A stretch of 64,000 nucleotides of DNA, taken from NCBI RefSeq assembly GCF_046630445.1, contig NC_092335.1:6801501-6865500 (forward strand), in the 5' to 3' direction. This document shows, piece after piece, positions 30,636 to 43,900 of the stretch. The notes below the pieces were generated by a model. It was given only the letters and a program-made list of their open reading frames with translations. It was not told the origin of the DNA and did not search any database. Position 1 is the first letter of the stretch; each line of letters starts with the position of its first letter. Source of the DNA: Rutidosis leptorrhynchoides (lineage: Eukaryota > Streptophyta > Magnoliopsida > Asterales > Asteraceae). Made by a program: the position numbers and the translations under genes.

Positions 30636-31031
30636 GGTGCATTTCTTTACCTCTTAATGGAATGATTCAGCATTGAATGCTAAACCATTTAGCATTCAGT
30701 GCGTTTGTTTATGTCTGAATGAGATATGGTGCTGAATGGTTCAGTATTCAGTGCTGAACCATTCAGAGTTCAAACACTCTCTTAACCATTAAGAGGCTAG
30801 ATTTTATGTAATATTCTTCTTAAATCGTATCCAGAAGACTTATCATATAAGTATAATGAAGTTTTTGTTAATGTTAAACGATAACAAATTGATTTAATTG
30901 ATTCATATTGTTTATTTTAAATGATTATCAAACAGCTTATTGTCATTCAGAACCAAATTCATTCAGAGACTCTGAACCTTTCAGATTATGGACCATTCAG
31001 AGTTAAATCATTCAGTTTTATCAAACGCACC
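30636..31031. mobile_element. MITE, superfamily unassigned
   Basis: Starts GGTGCATTTCTTTAC and ends with the inverted GTTTTATCAAACGCACC. CTAAC flanks both sides (30631-30635 and 31032-31036). The interior repeats the word CATTCAG/CTGAATG many times in both orientations, so the single strand can fold on itself extensively. There is no coding region. Confidence 0.55.
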
Positions 31032-32084
31032 CTAACTTGGTTATTCATGGGATCTTAACTCACCGCTACACGGATCCAAATAAGGAAAAACTCTCTTTTT
31101 TGAGGAGGTTGTTGGGATCACCTCATAGTATTTACACTCAACTAGATTCGAACTCGAGATTTCCTACATATTAGTAGGGGTGTTCTATATTTGGTTTCAA
31201 ACCGATTAACCTGCAAACAAAACTGAATAAAAACCGAAAAGTAACCAGATTGAATTCGAATTCGTTTTCGATTCTGTTTCTATTCAGTTTTTACAAATCT
31301 AAATTCAGTCCGGTTATATTTTTTTGAATTCGATTTACAAATTCAAATCGAAAACCGAATTCCTAGAATACTACTGTAGTTTATTAATATGTATAAACGA
31401 CAAACAAATATTAGAATCAAAAGTAGATTTAAAATAGATGTTTCATGATTATTTTGATAAAAAAAGAAGAAAAAAAAATTAACATCAATACGGGATCACC
31501 CAGGGGGACTTAACCACCCACGCGTTCATCTTCCTGCAGTTGCATAACCCGCCCCCCAACTGCTAGTCAGGAGGAAACCCGGCCCAATCCGAGGGCATGG
31601 GCGGTAAAACCCCCCTCCCCCACTGCCTCCGCAACGCGATGTGCGAAAGGCATCACTGGGTGTAATTCATGATAAAAATTTATTTTGATTTTTTGGTTTT
31701 AACTGAAACTAGACTGTATTCAAATTCGATTTCAGTTTGATTTCAATTTTGAAATTTGATTTCAATTTCAGTTCGGTTTCAGTTTTTCTCCAAAAATTTT
31801 AAAACGGAAGCGAATAAATTGGGGAAACAACAAATCGCAGCGACAAACAAACATGGCTACTTATTAGTGATGAACCCCAAGCAGGCAAGCATTAACCAAT
31901 CAGGCCACCCTTGGTGTCTTAATAACACTAATTTTTGTACGTAGACTTACTATGCTATATTTTGTTAAACACTTGACATCAAGAAACGTAGAAGATATAG
32001 TAATCTTTTTGAAGCATCCCCGTAGATACTAATGTATCTAAATGATATCTTACTTCCCTTCTTTATCTCATGATTTTTCACTGG
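31032..32084. other. Intergenic with SINE fragments and an AACCGAA-rich repeat
   Basis: Positions 31487-31675 resemble the GC-rich body of the SINE at 19345-19669 in the same orientation (GGGATCACCC(A/G)(A/G)GGGGACT, then AAAACCCCCCTCCCC). TTATTTTGAT occurs on both sides (about 31452 and 31682). The insertion sits in a repeat rich in CGGTTTTCGATT-like and inverted AACCGAA-like words (31190-31800). GAACTCGAGATTT at about 31150 could be a further tRNA-like B box. No host gene is present. Confidence 0.5.
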
Positions 32085-32600
32085 TCTAAGGTTATTCCAA
32101 GAGAAGTGACTATTTTTTTATGGAGATTGTGTTTGGATCGTTTTCCAACTCGTTTGGCGTTAGCCATGAAGGGCCAGGAGATCAAGTCTGTTATCTACCC
32201 TCTTAGCAACTCGTATGTGAAGACATCAGATCACCTCTTCTTTTAGTGTAATGCGGTGAGAGATATCTAGAGAAGATTAAGGGTCTGGACTGATTACGAT
32301 ATGCCAATTTTTGTTTCAAGGTCAGTTTGGTTCGCTTGGTGGAGTTTCAAACGAGAAGAAATATCGGATTTTTGTCATCTCGGCTGCTGCTCTTTGGATG
32401 CTTTGGATGTTACTTTCAAGGTCAACGACTTAAAGAAAAGTGATACTCGGTTCCATTTGTAACTTTTATTTTTGGTTGAAATTTAACGGTATAGGATTAG
32501 TTGCCATGTTTGGCTTGCCAATCGTTTGTAATTTTGCTCATCTAGCTCCTTAGTAAGAAGTGTTGTTTTTTTCAATACAGTTTCATCTTTCAAAAATAAT
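32085..32600 (+). mobile_element. LINE (L1-type) 3' fragment with zinc-binding RT tail
   Basis: A decayed coding trace reads WSKVIPREVTIFLWRLCLDR followed by LPTRLALAMKGQEI, and further on SDHLFF, CNAVRDI and a downstream RRLRVW. This is the pattern of the zinc-binding domain that ends plant non-LTR reverse transcriptase polyproteins. At least two internal stop codons interrupt it. The following ~150 bases (CTAGCTCCTTAGTAAGAAGTG, then an A-rich end near 32600) resemble a LINE 3' UTR. The element is strongly 5'-truncated, as is common for LINEs. Confidence 0.7.
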
Positions 32601-33813
32601 TACACAAACCCTGTGTGTATGAGAAAAAAAATAAAAACTAGACTCGCAACTTACCAATAAAGTCGCAGTTCATAATTATCAGTAGATCATAACTCCAAAC
32701 AATATTTGGTTGGTAGCCTATGAATAGAAACCAAAAACATCTTGGCAAATGTCATCCTAGCTAGTGTGACAAAAGCTAACCAACTACAATTTCATATATG
32801 TGAGCTTTGTATGAGGAATGATTATTTTTGGTTTACCATATATGACATAATAAGAGTGACATTTTCAACAAGAGTTGGTTTACCACCAAGGGCACATACG
32901 ACAGCTCGTTCCTCTACAAAACCAGTTAAATAAGTGTTCAAAGATAACCCCACGATAACTGCCACCAATACTTTAAACAGCTAGGATTGTAAGCCAGTGA
33001 ACTCTGATGTATATTGAGCGCTCAAGATCGTAGGGTCAACAGGGACGGTTGACTCGCCTCCAACAATGTAGTATGATAATCAGGTGAGCAATTTGCTTAA
33101 AGATGAAAAAAGATACAGTATAATATTAGCAAAACACAAATAAACAAACTCAGAGAGCATCCACAATATTTCGAGAAAAAAAACATAGATACCAACTTCC
33201 CACCAGACTATCCACTGCACAAAAAGACTTGAAACCACGTCAATAAATTAGTAAAAAAATAGTACAATCGATAAAATACTAATGCTTCCATGAGATCATA
33301 ATTGAAAATTAAACGTTGACGTGAGAAAACAATTTTTTTTTAAATAGCAAAGACACTTCTACAAATCCAGCACCGCTAACACCTTTGTCACGATTAGGAC
33401 TCTAACCCACCACCAACGAATCACCTTGATACAGCTAGACCTGTTACTGTCATGGGAATACTTAGTCCAATTCATGATAAACGCATCACTTGTAGCAACA
33501 CACACACTGACACACACAAACAACTAGAGTAAAGGCTTAAGCTTAAGCCTATAGAACAGATAACTAGATTCCGAGGATTTTACCTCAAATATCCTGTATA
33601 AAAAAATTAAAAACACTCAAGGACACTTCCCACCCATTTGACCCATATAATTTATAACCAAGTTTTTAATGTTCACCTTTTCAACGTGTTCAATGTGAAT
33701 AACCCGCCCAGTTGTAGGTAGATGGGTCAAGATTGACATCTTTCCATGACCAACAGTCTGGAATCAATAACATAAAAGTCTTACCTTTTGACCTGGATGA
33801 AACAAGCTAGCAC
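32601..33813. other. Region 3' of the SF1 gene
   Basis: No gene recognised. The part next to the stop codon should be SF1 3' UTR. A stretch at about 33375-33430 (ACTCTAACCCACCACCAAC) weakly recalls a tRNA-derived SINE head on the minus strand. Confidence 0.4.
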
Positions 33814-36015
33814 TCATTTCATCTCAGCCATAAATTTCTCAAATTCCGTATCTGCAGCAGATGTACTTGTCCCAGCTGACACAGCAACGGGAGGAACAGC
33901 AGTTTTGGAGGCCCATGGAGCATTTGCAAGGATCTGTGACGGGTCAGCCGCTGGCTGAGACACATTAGCAATATTAGTAACTGGAGGGGGAACAGGTGCA
34001 GGTGCAGGGGGTACACCATAGTAAGATGCATAAGGATATGTAGCCGTTGGATAAGCAGGTTGCACGCTTGGTGGAGCTGCAGATGTGTACATCTCACCAG
34101 AAGGGGTTAATGAAGTCGCAGATGAGGATACTGTAGGCGCTAGTGTAGGGTATTGTACCCCATAAGGGGGTAATGGCTGACTAATGACCGGAGGGTACAT
34201 GGTGGAGCCAGGTGGTGGAGGCGGGTAAGGCGCGTAAGTAGGAGGTGGTCCAGTTGGGTGCCACGGAACCGGGTTACTGCCAAAGGTGGTGGGCGGTGCA
34301 CCGGCAACAGGCACTGGCGGTGCAGGAGGACCCGGAGGGATAGTTGGCTGAGGTGGCTTCCCGGCAACTCTAACAGCAATTGATCTCCCATCTAAACGAT
34401 GACCATTCATACTAGCAATAGCAGTATTAGCTTGCTGAACGTCTGCATATTTCACGAAACCGTAGCCTTTACTTAAACCCGTAACACGATCCTTAATAAC
34501 CTTAGCCATCACAATGTCACCAAAAGGTGCAAACAATTGGATTAAAGTATCATCTTCTAAAGTAGAAGGTAAGTACCCAATATACAAGTTTGTTTCATCA
34601 TACTCCTTCAAGGAAGGTTTAACCACATTTGAAGTACTTCCACTCGTCAAAGTGGTAGTTCCAGTGGTCACAGAACTGGCTGGACCGATAGCAAGAGGCG
34701 AAGAGGTTGACTTAGTCAACGATTCAGGAACCGTCCCTCCTAACTCGGCCAAGAAGTTCTGGTATTCATCATCCATTTTCTTACCAGTCGAACCTTTGAC
34801 TGGACAATCTATAGTTGGATGACCACCATCACCACATATTTTACATAAAACATCACTTTTAAAAGTAGAATTACGAGATGGACACACAAATTGTCGGTGG
34901 CCTGGTTCACCACACAATCTACAATACTCTTCATCCCTTATAGTACCATTGAGGGCAGCAAGTTCCCTAAGTTGTTGTCTCTTATGTTCATTTAATACTT
35001 CATCAACAGGGTGCAAAAGTTTCTCAACCATCCCTGCAGCAGCATCAACCGATTCCTGAGTATCAGCCTCCACCAAAACATGTAAATCTTCATTTTCTGA
35101 GGGATCATGTTTCAAATCCCTTTTCTGCTGCAACCTACCTTCTTTGATTGACCCTTTACCTCGTATCACAATTTTCGCTCCCGTTTCCCTTTCCATCCTC
35201 TTCTGAGTATTCCCCCTCGGCCCAATTATAAGTCCGATAAAATTATACCCAGGATACTCCTTCATAGGTATATAAAGCTTTTTTTGAACTTTAGGTGGCC
35301 TATAATCAGCAGGCGGTTTAAAAGACGGATTCTTTTTCAAAATCTGTGATATAATCTCTTGTCTCTCTTTATTTAACCGTTCCCTAGCTCGATACTCTCG
35401 TGTATTAATTCGAATTCCTAAGTTATCGTAAACAGGTTCAGGAGAAGGTGATCTAGCACCTTCAGGTCTATCATCTAATGGCAATCCAGATTGTAACTTT
35501 CTACTTATTTCAATAAGTTTAGCATTCAGTACTTGAACTTCGGGATCAAGTTCGATACCTGCAGCGAAATCCTTCATGAAATCAGGCAATTGTATTACCG
35601 GATTCGGCACATCATCTGCCCAACGAGATTTCCGCTTTCGAGTACCGCTTCCGTCGCTAACCGTACCGTTGTCATCGGAAGGCGGTGGATCCCACCGGCT
35701 TTTTCTCCGGCGTCTGCTTGATGTGTCCTCTTCACCACCTGAACAATCCTTATCTGTACTGTTTGTTACCTGAGTTGCCTGAATTAATGGTTTATTTAAG
35801 GTATCATTCATTTGCCCGTTGGTAGGACACGAATCCGTATTTTGAGCTTGTTGAGATGAAATTAGGGTTTCTGAATTGTTATTTGCATCAGAGTGGTTGG
35901 TATGGTTGTGGTTGATTGACTTGGAATTTTGGGGGCTTAAGGATGAGGAAATTAGGGTTTCGGATTGCGGAGATGAATGATTGTGATTGATATGGTTGGT
36001 TTCAAGAGTGTCCAT
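33814..36015 (-). CDS. SF1: Splicing factor 1 / branchpoint-binding protein
   Basis: A single uninterrupted frame of 733 residues, as in the intronless Arabidopsis SF1 homologue. Domain order: Ser/Asn-rich N-terminus; two UHM-ligand motifs of KSRW type (residues about 105-108 and 129-132) that in the family contact U2AF65; a helix-hairpin segment (about 140-235) with an SPSP motif at 189-192; a KH/QUA2 domain with GPRGNT at 265-270 that reads the branchpoint sequence; two CCHC zinc knuckles (365-378 and 391-404); an RRM (475-552) with NLYIGYLP and KGYGFVKY; and a long Pro-rich tail ending [10 protein letters not shown]. The C-terminal RRM is a plant feature absent from yeast and animal SF1. 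The protein acts in the nucleus in early spliceosome assembly. The start at 36015 is the first Met of the frame. It looks intact. Confidence 0.95.
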   Translation of the reverse strand: MDTLETNHINHNHSSPQSETLISSSLSPQNSKSINHNHTNHSDANNNSETLISSQQAQNTDSCPTNGQMNDTLNKPLIQATQVTNSTDKDCSGGEEDTSSRRRRKSRWDPPPSDDNGTVSDGSGTRKRKSRWADDVPNPVIQLPDFMKDFAAGIELDPEVQVLNAKLIEISRKLQSGLPLDDRPEGARSPSPEPVYDNLGIRINTREYRARERLNKERQEIISQILKKNPSFKPPADYRPPKVQKKLYIPMKEYPGYNFIGLIIGPRGNTQKRMERETGAKIVIRGKGSIKEGRLQQKRDLKHDPSENEDLHVLVEADTQESVDAAAGMVEKLLHPVDEVLNEHKRQQLRELAALNGTIRDEEYCRLCGEPGHRQFVCPSRNSTFKSDVLCKICGDGGHPTIDCPVKGSTGKKMDDEYQNFLAELGGTVPESLTKSTSSPLAIGPASSVTTGTTTLTSGSTSNVVKPSLKEYDETNLYIGYLPSTLEDDTLIQLFAPFGDIVMAKVIKDRVTGLSKGYGFVKYADVQQANTAIASMNGHRLDGRSIAVRVAGKPPQPTIPPGPPAPPVPVAGAPPTTFGSNPVPWHPTGPPPTYAPYPPPPPGSTMYPPVISQPLPPYGVQYPTLAPTVSSSATSLTPSGEMYTSAAPPSVQPAYPTATYPYASYYGVPPAPAPVPPPVTNIANVSQPAADPSQILANAPWASKTAVPPVAVSAGTSTSAADTEFEKFMAEMK

Positions 36016-36381
36016 ATTATCCGATTCAGAAATTGACTTGTATTTGTATTACGTTTAACGGAATTACGGAAAGAAGATTAATTGATTAAGAACTTAACGA
36101 CGTTGGTATGGCGTTACTGGCTACCTGAGAAACACGAAATAAAGATAGCAGATAAAGAGAAGAAAGTATATAAGCGATTAGGCGGTGGTTGATAACTTTG
36201 TATTGGGTCTGAAGTGGGCTGGTCTAATCTCAAACTTCGAAGTTGGCTGATTTTGTTAAAACTGGGCCTATTCCATTTTGTCATACTCAAAATTTTTATT
36301 TTATTTTTTCTAAAGATGTATGCTTTCATGAAATATATCATTGATATGTAGTAGTGAACTTCATGTTTTATTTTAGGGTGA

Positions 36382-36502
36382 TGATATGTACACAACCAAT
36401 TTTTACACATACACAACCAAACATGATTTACAGTGTTGTACTGTACAACACTGTAAAACATGTTTGGTTGTGTATGTGTAAAAATTGGTTGTGTACATAT
36501 CA
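36382..36502. mobile_element. 121-bp near-perfect palindrome (foldback MITE)
   Basis: Two arms of about 58-60 bases are complementary with only a few mismatches. The left arm starts TGATATGTACACAACCAATT and the right arm ends with the exact complement. The centre is GTTGTACTGTACAAC. There is essentially no loop or internal region. It sits about 370 bp upstream of the SF1 start codon. A transcript through it would form one long hairpin. Confidence 0.85.
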
Positions 36503-36734
36503 CTTCCTTTTATTTTATAATGAAAAGTGAATGTAATTGTAAAGCACTAATAAAATTTATTTTTGGCGATGTTGAATATCACGATGGAACCTTAAGTTTT
36601 TCGACCAGCCATGTCAGCATTGACTAGTAGCTTGAGATAACGAGTATGAATGATTTACACAGAACCTTAAAGGCTTAAAGCACCAGATGCAACATGAGTA
36701 ACCACTTATTTGGTGACTTCACGCATCTCATCCT

Positions 36735-36845
36735 TCGAAAAACCGAACATATTTTTTTCAACAACAAACACGGACACCGGGACTCAGATTCATAACCTCA
36801 AGGTTAATGAGACTCCCTCATATTGCTAGACCATAAGCCCTTTGA
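36735..36845 (-). mobile_element. SINE head fragment (tRNA-like)
   Basis: On the minus strand: GGGCTTATGGTCTAGCAATA (A-box-like), then GAGGTTATGAATCTGAGTCC (B-box-like), with spacing like a tRNA gene. It cannot be a functional tRNA: the cloverleaf does not close. Borders are approximate. Confidence 0.5.
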
Positions 36846-39800
36846 TCAAAAACCAGATGTCTTTAGGGAATGCCTTGTCAAAAATAGAGATTTTGTGGCT
36901 AGTGTAGATATGGGGACAAGGTTAAGCGTGATAGAAGATCTGCCAACACTCATGATATACGCACGAGGTTTCAAGTATGCCAATGACCCCTGAATGTGGT
37001 ATACTTTTACCAATTAAATCACACATACAAGATCGTGTTATTTGAAATTGGTTGATATGCGACTGAAGCATTAGTTGATTGTTGATCTTGCTTATCTTAG
37101 CCTATATGTAGTGAGTCATCTTATTATAAGTTAATTCTATTAGATTGCTTGTAATTTTTGTTTAATTGTATCACCATTTTGTTTGGGCATGAATTGCCCA
37201 TGTGGTGTTGTTTGGGTAGATTAAATCATGTGCTTTGTCGATGTAATGAGTTTAAATGATAAATATATTTGCCTTCAAAAAATAAAATCAGATCATCTTT
37301 GTAACCACTCATAGTTCTTTAAAAAACATTAATTATCAGATCATGTGCCTTGTTGCTTATTTTAACTTAAGAAAAGTAAACACAATAAAGTGGAGCGTAC
37401 GCAATTAGGAGTTGAGCCAAGACTAGGTGCCAAAGATGCAGTAATATCAAGAACAACAAAGATGTATTCAAAATTTAAAACCATTAACATATATAAAATC
37501 ACAAAGCTATTAACATTTAAAACCATTAACCCAACAATCCCAGAAGTTAAAATCAAAATATAAAATCTAACCAACCATAATCAAAGAATATCAAAAACTA
37601 TTACTAACTCACACCAACAATTCTCAAAAATCTAAGTAAACTCAGTCTAAATCAAAATCAAACTATATATTAGCATAAGAAACCCTTCAAACTATTTCTG
37701 ATTGTTCTCATCCTTGCAAAGCTCCAAATCTTTTACTTCATCAGTCAAAGGAACATATCTTTTCCAGTACCATGTTTCTTCCAAATTCCACCCATGTCTT
37801 CAATCGGAATTCCTTTAGTCTCCGGCAAGAAGAAGTATATGAACACTGTCATCACAACAACAACCCATACCATAAAGAAGATAAACAATCCAAACCTGAA
37901 AAAAATAAACACAAACACAAGAGATAAGTAATTAATATGAGATCACAAGTTAGGTAAAAGCATATTATAGAATAAGATACTTGCATTACTATTTTTGTAC
38001 CTTAAAGCACATAGCATTTGAAGGAATATTTGTGCAATTACGAATGTCCAGATCATGTTCACGCCAACATTAATACTTTGTCCCATTGATCTAACCTCGA
38101 GGGGTAAGATTTCACTAGGCACGAGCCAACCTAATGGACCCCACGACCAAGCGAAAGCCGCAATGTATAAGCAAATGAACAGTACCACGAGACCTGCATA
38201 CCACATTGGAAGCTCCCCCGGATTTCCGTTTATCCCAAACTTCAAAGCAATTGCAATGGTAATCACAATCTACATAATACAAAATTGAGAAATTATACAA
38301 GTGTTGAAATAAACATGTCAACAGAAAAAAAATAGTTATCAAAATAATAAGTGAAGTTAGAAGTTTTTTTACCTGACAGACAAACATTTGAATACCACCT
38401 TCTAAAAACAAAGCCCTTCGTCCAAATTTATCGACCGTTAAGATTGAAACAAAAGTTGCTAACATGTTAACAACCCCGGTTATAACAGTCGATATTAATG
38501 ATGCGTTATCTCCAAAGCCCGTTGTTTTGAACAAAACCGGAGCATAGAACATGAACACATTCATTCCAGTGAATTGTTGGAAAAACGGAATGAGAATAGT
38601 GAATACTAACTGAGGTCTATACTTTCTAGTAAAAATATTTTTCCATGAGCTATCAATCTTTTTCGACTCTTCGCTTGCTGCAACAAGATCATCATATTCT
38701 TCGCTAACATCTTTTATTCCACGGATTTTAATCAAGTTTTCTCTGGCTTTTTGGAGCTGTCCACGCCCAATTAGTATATTTGGAGTATCATCAAGAGTAA
38801 ACGAACCAACAATAAATATTGCAGCAGGAACAATTGCACCACCCAAACTTAATCGCCAACCCCAACCTCCTTTAACTTGGGCAAATCCGAAGTTAACGGC
38901 ATTTGCAAGTAGAATTCCAATGGTGAAAGAGAGTTGGAACAACATGTTGATTCCACCACGATATTTTGACGGAGCTACCTCAGAGAGATATAGAGGAACA
39001 GACTATATATATACAATTAAAACAAAGAGAGTGTGTTAAGACAATACGGAGTATTTATTATCATTCTGTTAATACAATATCTAACATTAAAATCAAAATC
39101 TTGGTATAGTTATTACACATCTAATCTTTTTAGTATCAAAGATAAGATAAGAGAACACACTAAAAACAATAAAATTAAGATTTTGTGGTAATTGTTACTC
39201 AGTACATTGTACTCGAAACACTAATAAAAGATGCACAATGATATACCAGTTAACTAAAAAAAATTAATTTAAATTTTGAAGATATAAACACCCTATTCAA
39301 TCGGCACTCAAAATTGTTCATACAAGTAGCCAGTATAGACTTATTAATGTTAATAATTAATGGCTCAATGTACGTGTCACCTGATGCATAATGCCTTTTG
39401 AAATAAGACCTTTTAATATCGATACAGTTAGCAAGGAAGCAGTGGCGGAACTTGAAGTTCATAATTAGGAGGGCGAATACAACGAACATTCAAAATTATC
39501 AAGGGTACGACCTTATAATTACAACCTTATAATCAAAATTTCACCTATCTTTTATATATACATCAATGGTAAAACGGAACTTAACGTATTTATCTTTATC
39601 AATTTAGTAAAGTTGATAATAAGTTTAGGAGAACTAAAATGAAATAATAGACTTATAGGAAAAACATACCTGATACCTCTACACAAATATACATTCAATA
39701 TATAACAACAAGTAATAAGTACTCTGTAATAAATTTATTTTTTGAGATTGTTAGGTACTCCGTACTAATTTTGAAGAAGTGGAAAGTGACTGGATTGATA

Positions 39801-39918
39801 TTTCAAAAAGAAATAATATGTGGTTGTTAATTTAGGGAGGCTAACATAGTAAATATTATAGTAAATATTATATTTTACTTCTTGAAAACTAAAAAACGTG
39901 TACTACTAATCTAAAAGA

Positions 39919-40967
39919 TGTTGTAAATTTAGTGTAATTTTGGGTTTTAATCTACACTTGTAAATGGGTTTGGAGGTATGGAGTGTACACCCATTAAGTG
40001 ATAGATTACCCGAACCCAAAAGTGGTTTTCCATTATTTACTATCATGACTTGGTCTACCTAAAATTTGACTAAGTGTTTTCAGTACTAAGTTTTCTTAGT
40101 AAGCTGAAATTTGGCTAAGTGTTTTGTGCTGGTTGTTCTGCATTGCTGGTCCTTGTACTGGTTGTTCTGCATTGCTGGTCCCTGTGCTGGTTGTTCTGTG
40201 CAGCTGGTCCCTATGCTGGTTGTTCTGCGCAGCTGGTCCCTGTGCTGGTTGTTCTGCGCAGCTGGTCCCTGTGCTGGTTGTTCTGCGCAGCTGGTCCTGT
40301 TTGCTGGTTCCTCTGCGCTGCTGGTCCTGTATGCTGACTTTTGCGCTGCTGGTCCTGTTTGCTGATTTTTGCGCTGCTGGTCCTTTTGCAGTGCTGGTTC
40401 TTAAGAGACAGCAGTAAGAAAACATTTAACACAATTTTGAGTGATTACGGAAGAATTATTCTTGCACCCACTTTTGCTTTAGTGGTTGAAGGAATAATAC
40501 TTGTTTATTATAAAGTGATCACTCATGCTTTGATAGTTGTAAAATATAATATTTGTTTATTGTAAAAGTAACAACTTTTACTTTAATGATGGAAGTGATA
40601 ATATTTGTTTATAGAAATATTCTTCCTGTAACCACTTTTGAATATTATAGAAGATACTTTTATTAATCAATCGGCCAATTGATTTTAATAAAAGACTCTT
40701 TCATGATTAAGGGTGTATATAAATATATTAACCAATATGCATGAGAAAATACACAAGTTACGAACACTAAAATATTCTTCTGCAAAAGGAATTCTTGTTT
40801 CTGCCAAAACAAGAATTTAATCTCTGTCTTATCCCAAAGTGATATTCGTGTAACCCAGGCTATAAGGGTAGAATAATTACTTTCGGAAAGTGATACCACG
40901 ATTCAGTGATTTATCCGGCTATCGATTATTTTACCCTACACGAAAGAATTTAATAAAACCTCCAACA
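39919..40967 (+). repeat. 5' LTR of the Copia element
   Basis: 1049 bp, TG...CA. Contains a minisatellite of 29-bp units (core CTGGTCC, GCTGGTTGTTCTGC) at about 40125-40395. Short frames read through this tract on both strands are artefacts of the repeat. Confidence 0.95.
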
Positions 40968-40994
40968 ATCGAAAGTAATTATTTGTTATAATCG

Positions 40995-43900
40995 ATGGCG
41001 GCTACGATGAAACACATGACGGCAAATTTCTCCAAACTTGATAAGTTTGAGAGAATTGATTTTAGGAGATGGCAAAAGAAGATGCACTTCTTTCTGAGCA
41101 GCATGAGTGTGGTGTACGTACTCAGCACACCAATTCCTGAAGATCATGGTGATGATGCCACTATTGAACAAATTCGGAAAAGGTGCAAGTGGGAGAACGA
41201 TGACTACATCGCTAGAGGTTTAATCCTCAATGGTATGGCTGATTCCCTTTTTGATATTTACCTAAATGTTGAATCTTCTAAAGAACTATGGGACTGTTTA
41301 GAAACCAAGTATATGTCTGAGGATGCTTCTAGTAAAAAGTTCCTTGTGAGTAATTTTAATAATTACAAGATGGTCGATTCTAGACCGGTCTTGGAACAAT
41401 ACAATGAGCTCATTCGTATACTTGGTCAATTCACACAACATAAGATGAACATGGATGAGTCTATTCAAGTCTCAAGCATAATTGATAAACTACCTCCATC
41501 TTGGAAAGAATTTAAACATTCTTTGAAACATAAGAAGGAGGAGTTAACTCTTGTTGAGTTGGGTAGTCATCTGCGTATTGAGGAATCCCTCAGGTTGCAG
41601 GATAATGACAAGCCAAAGAGCAACGAAGTTGCTGGTACGTCTGTTGTCAATATGGTGGAACATAAAAAGTTCACTAGTAATAATGACAAAAAGGGCAAAT
41701 GTAAACATCAAGGTTATAACAAGGCTAATCCGAACAAGAGGTCTAAATTGACTTGTTGGAAGTGTGGTAAAACTGGACACATGAAAAAGGATTGCAAGAT
41801 TATTTTTGGTAATAATAATGCCAAAGGATCTAGCACAAGCGGTTCGGGAAATGGTTTAAACAACCACAACTCGAAAGGTCAGAATATATTTAATAATTCA
41901 AATGAGAATTATTATGTTTCATATATATCTGAGGCTTATTTTGTGCAGGATGATGATGTCGCGTGGTGGGTTGACTCGGGAGCCACCACCCATGTATGCA
42001 AGGATAGATTTTGGTTCAAGACTTACGAGTCCGTGACTGATGGATCAATTCTTCATATGGGAAATGAGTCAACAGCCTCTGTTCATGGACGTGGAAATGT
42101 GGATTTGTGTTTTAGTTCTGGAAAAACTATTTGTTTGTTTGATGTTTTACATGTACCACAAATAAGAAAAAATTTGGTTTCCAGTAGTGTGTTAAATTGT
42201 TGTGGTTATAAACAAGTGATTGAATCTGATAAGTTTGTTTTGTCAAAACATGGTATGTTTGTTGGTTTTGGTTATTTATGCAATAGAATGTTTAGACTTA
42301 ACATTAATCACTTGAATGTTAATTTTGCTTTTATATCTACTTCCAGCATAAATAATTCTACACTTTGGCATGCTAGACTAGGACATATACACTTTAAAAG
42401 AATGCAAGATATGTCTAAAGATGGATTAATACCGGTTTTTGACATGAACAATGAAAAGTGTAAAACGTGTATGTTAACAAAGATCACTAAGAAACCATTT
42501 CAAAATGTACATCGTGATACTGAAATTTTGGAATTAATACATAGTGATTTATGTGATTTGCATGCTACTCCTACTTTAGGGAATAAGAAATATTTTGTGA
42601 CTTTTATTGATGATGCTTCTAGATTTTGCTATGTTTATTTGTTACATACTAAGGATGAAGCATTAGATAAATTTAAAATATTTAAAACTGAAGTAGAATT
42701 ACAACAAAAGGCTTTGATTAAAAGACTTAGAACAGATAGGGGAGGTGAATACATTGACCAATCGTATTTTCAATCCGTTGGTATTATCCATGAGACCACA
42801 GCTCCTTATACTCCACAACAAAATGGTATATCTGAAAGGAAGAATAGGGTCCTTAAGGAAATGGTTAATTCCATGTTATCCTATTCGGGTTTAAGTGAAG
42901 GATTTTGGGGGGAAGCTATGTTAACAGCTTGTTATTTTCTTAATAGAGTTCCTAACAAAAGAAACAAGATTACACCTTATGAACTTTGGAATAAAAGGAA
43001 ACCTAACTTGAATTATCTTCGGGTATGGGGCTGTAGGGCGGTTGTAAGACTACCTGATCCCAAGAAGAAAAGTTTAGGTGAAAGAGGTATAGATTGCATA
43101 TTTGTTGGATATGTTGAACATTCCAAGGCATATAGGTTCTATGTAATAGAGCCTAATGAGTTTGTCTCAATCAATTCTGTGATTGATTCAAGGGATGCAA
43201 TCTTTGATGAAAATCGATTTTCATCTATACCTAGACCAAAGGATATGATTCCAAGTAACAATGGAATCAATAAGGATTGTAATGATGAAGTCTCTGAAAA
43301 GGCTGTTGATCAGTCACTTGAGCTTCGAAAAAGCAAAAGAAAAAGGAAACCTAAATCATTTGGACCAGATTTTCAACTATACTTAGTTGAAGGTTCTAGG
43401 GATGATGTTTCTACCCAATATTCGTATTGTTTCAATGTTGATGATGATCCTAAAACATATGATGAAGCAATGAGGTCTCAGGATGTTGCATTCTGGAAAG
43501 AGGCAATTAATGATGAGATAGATTCTATCATGGGCAATAACACTTGGGTGTTAGCTGATCTACCTTCTGGTTGCAAACCTTTGGGTTGCAAATGGATTTT
43601 CAAAAAGAAGATGAAGGTGGATGGAACTATTGAAAAGTTCAAGGCAAGGTTAGTCATTCAAGGCTTTAGACAAAAGTCTGGAATTGACTATTTTGATACT
43701 TATGCTCCCGTGGCACGTATCACTACCATTAGACTGCTGATTGCTTTGGCTACGATTCACAGTCTAGTTATTCACCAGATGGATGTGAAGACAGCATTCT
43801 TGAATGGTGAATTGGATGAGGAGGTTTATATGAACCAACCTCAGGGCTTTGTCATGCCAGGAAATGAAGGCAAGGTGTGCAAACTTGTGAAATCCTTATA

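Larger units (their letters stand above)
36016..37691. other. SF1 upstream region with palindromic MITE and SINE trace
   Basis: Noncoding. Holds the palindrome at 36382-36502 and a tRNA-like trace at 36735-36845; the remainder, up to the STP pseudogene, shows nothing recognisable. Confidence 0.5.

Noticed and set aside
34514-34822. 102-residue plus-strand frame inside the SF1 gene, and similar frames at 34140-34391 and 33819-34097
   Set aside because: They are shadows of the strongly supported 733-residue SF1 frame.
36735-36845. Possible tRNA gene
   Set aside because: Box A and box B-like words are present, but the acceptor and anticodon stems do not pair; a SINE head explains it better.
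40096-40432. Several overlapping frames on both strands rich in Cys/Trp/Leu or Gln/Thr, repeated at 45710-46045
   Set aside because: They read through the 29-bp minisatellite in the two Copia LTRs; the unit length explains the open frames.
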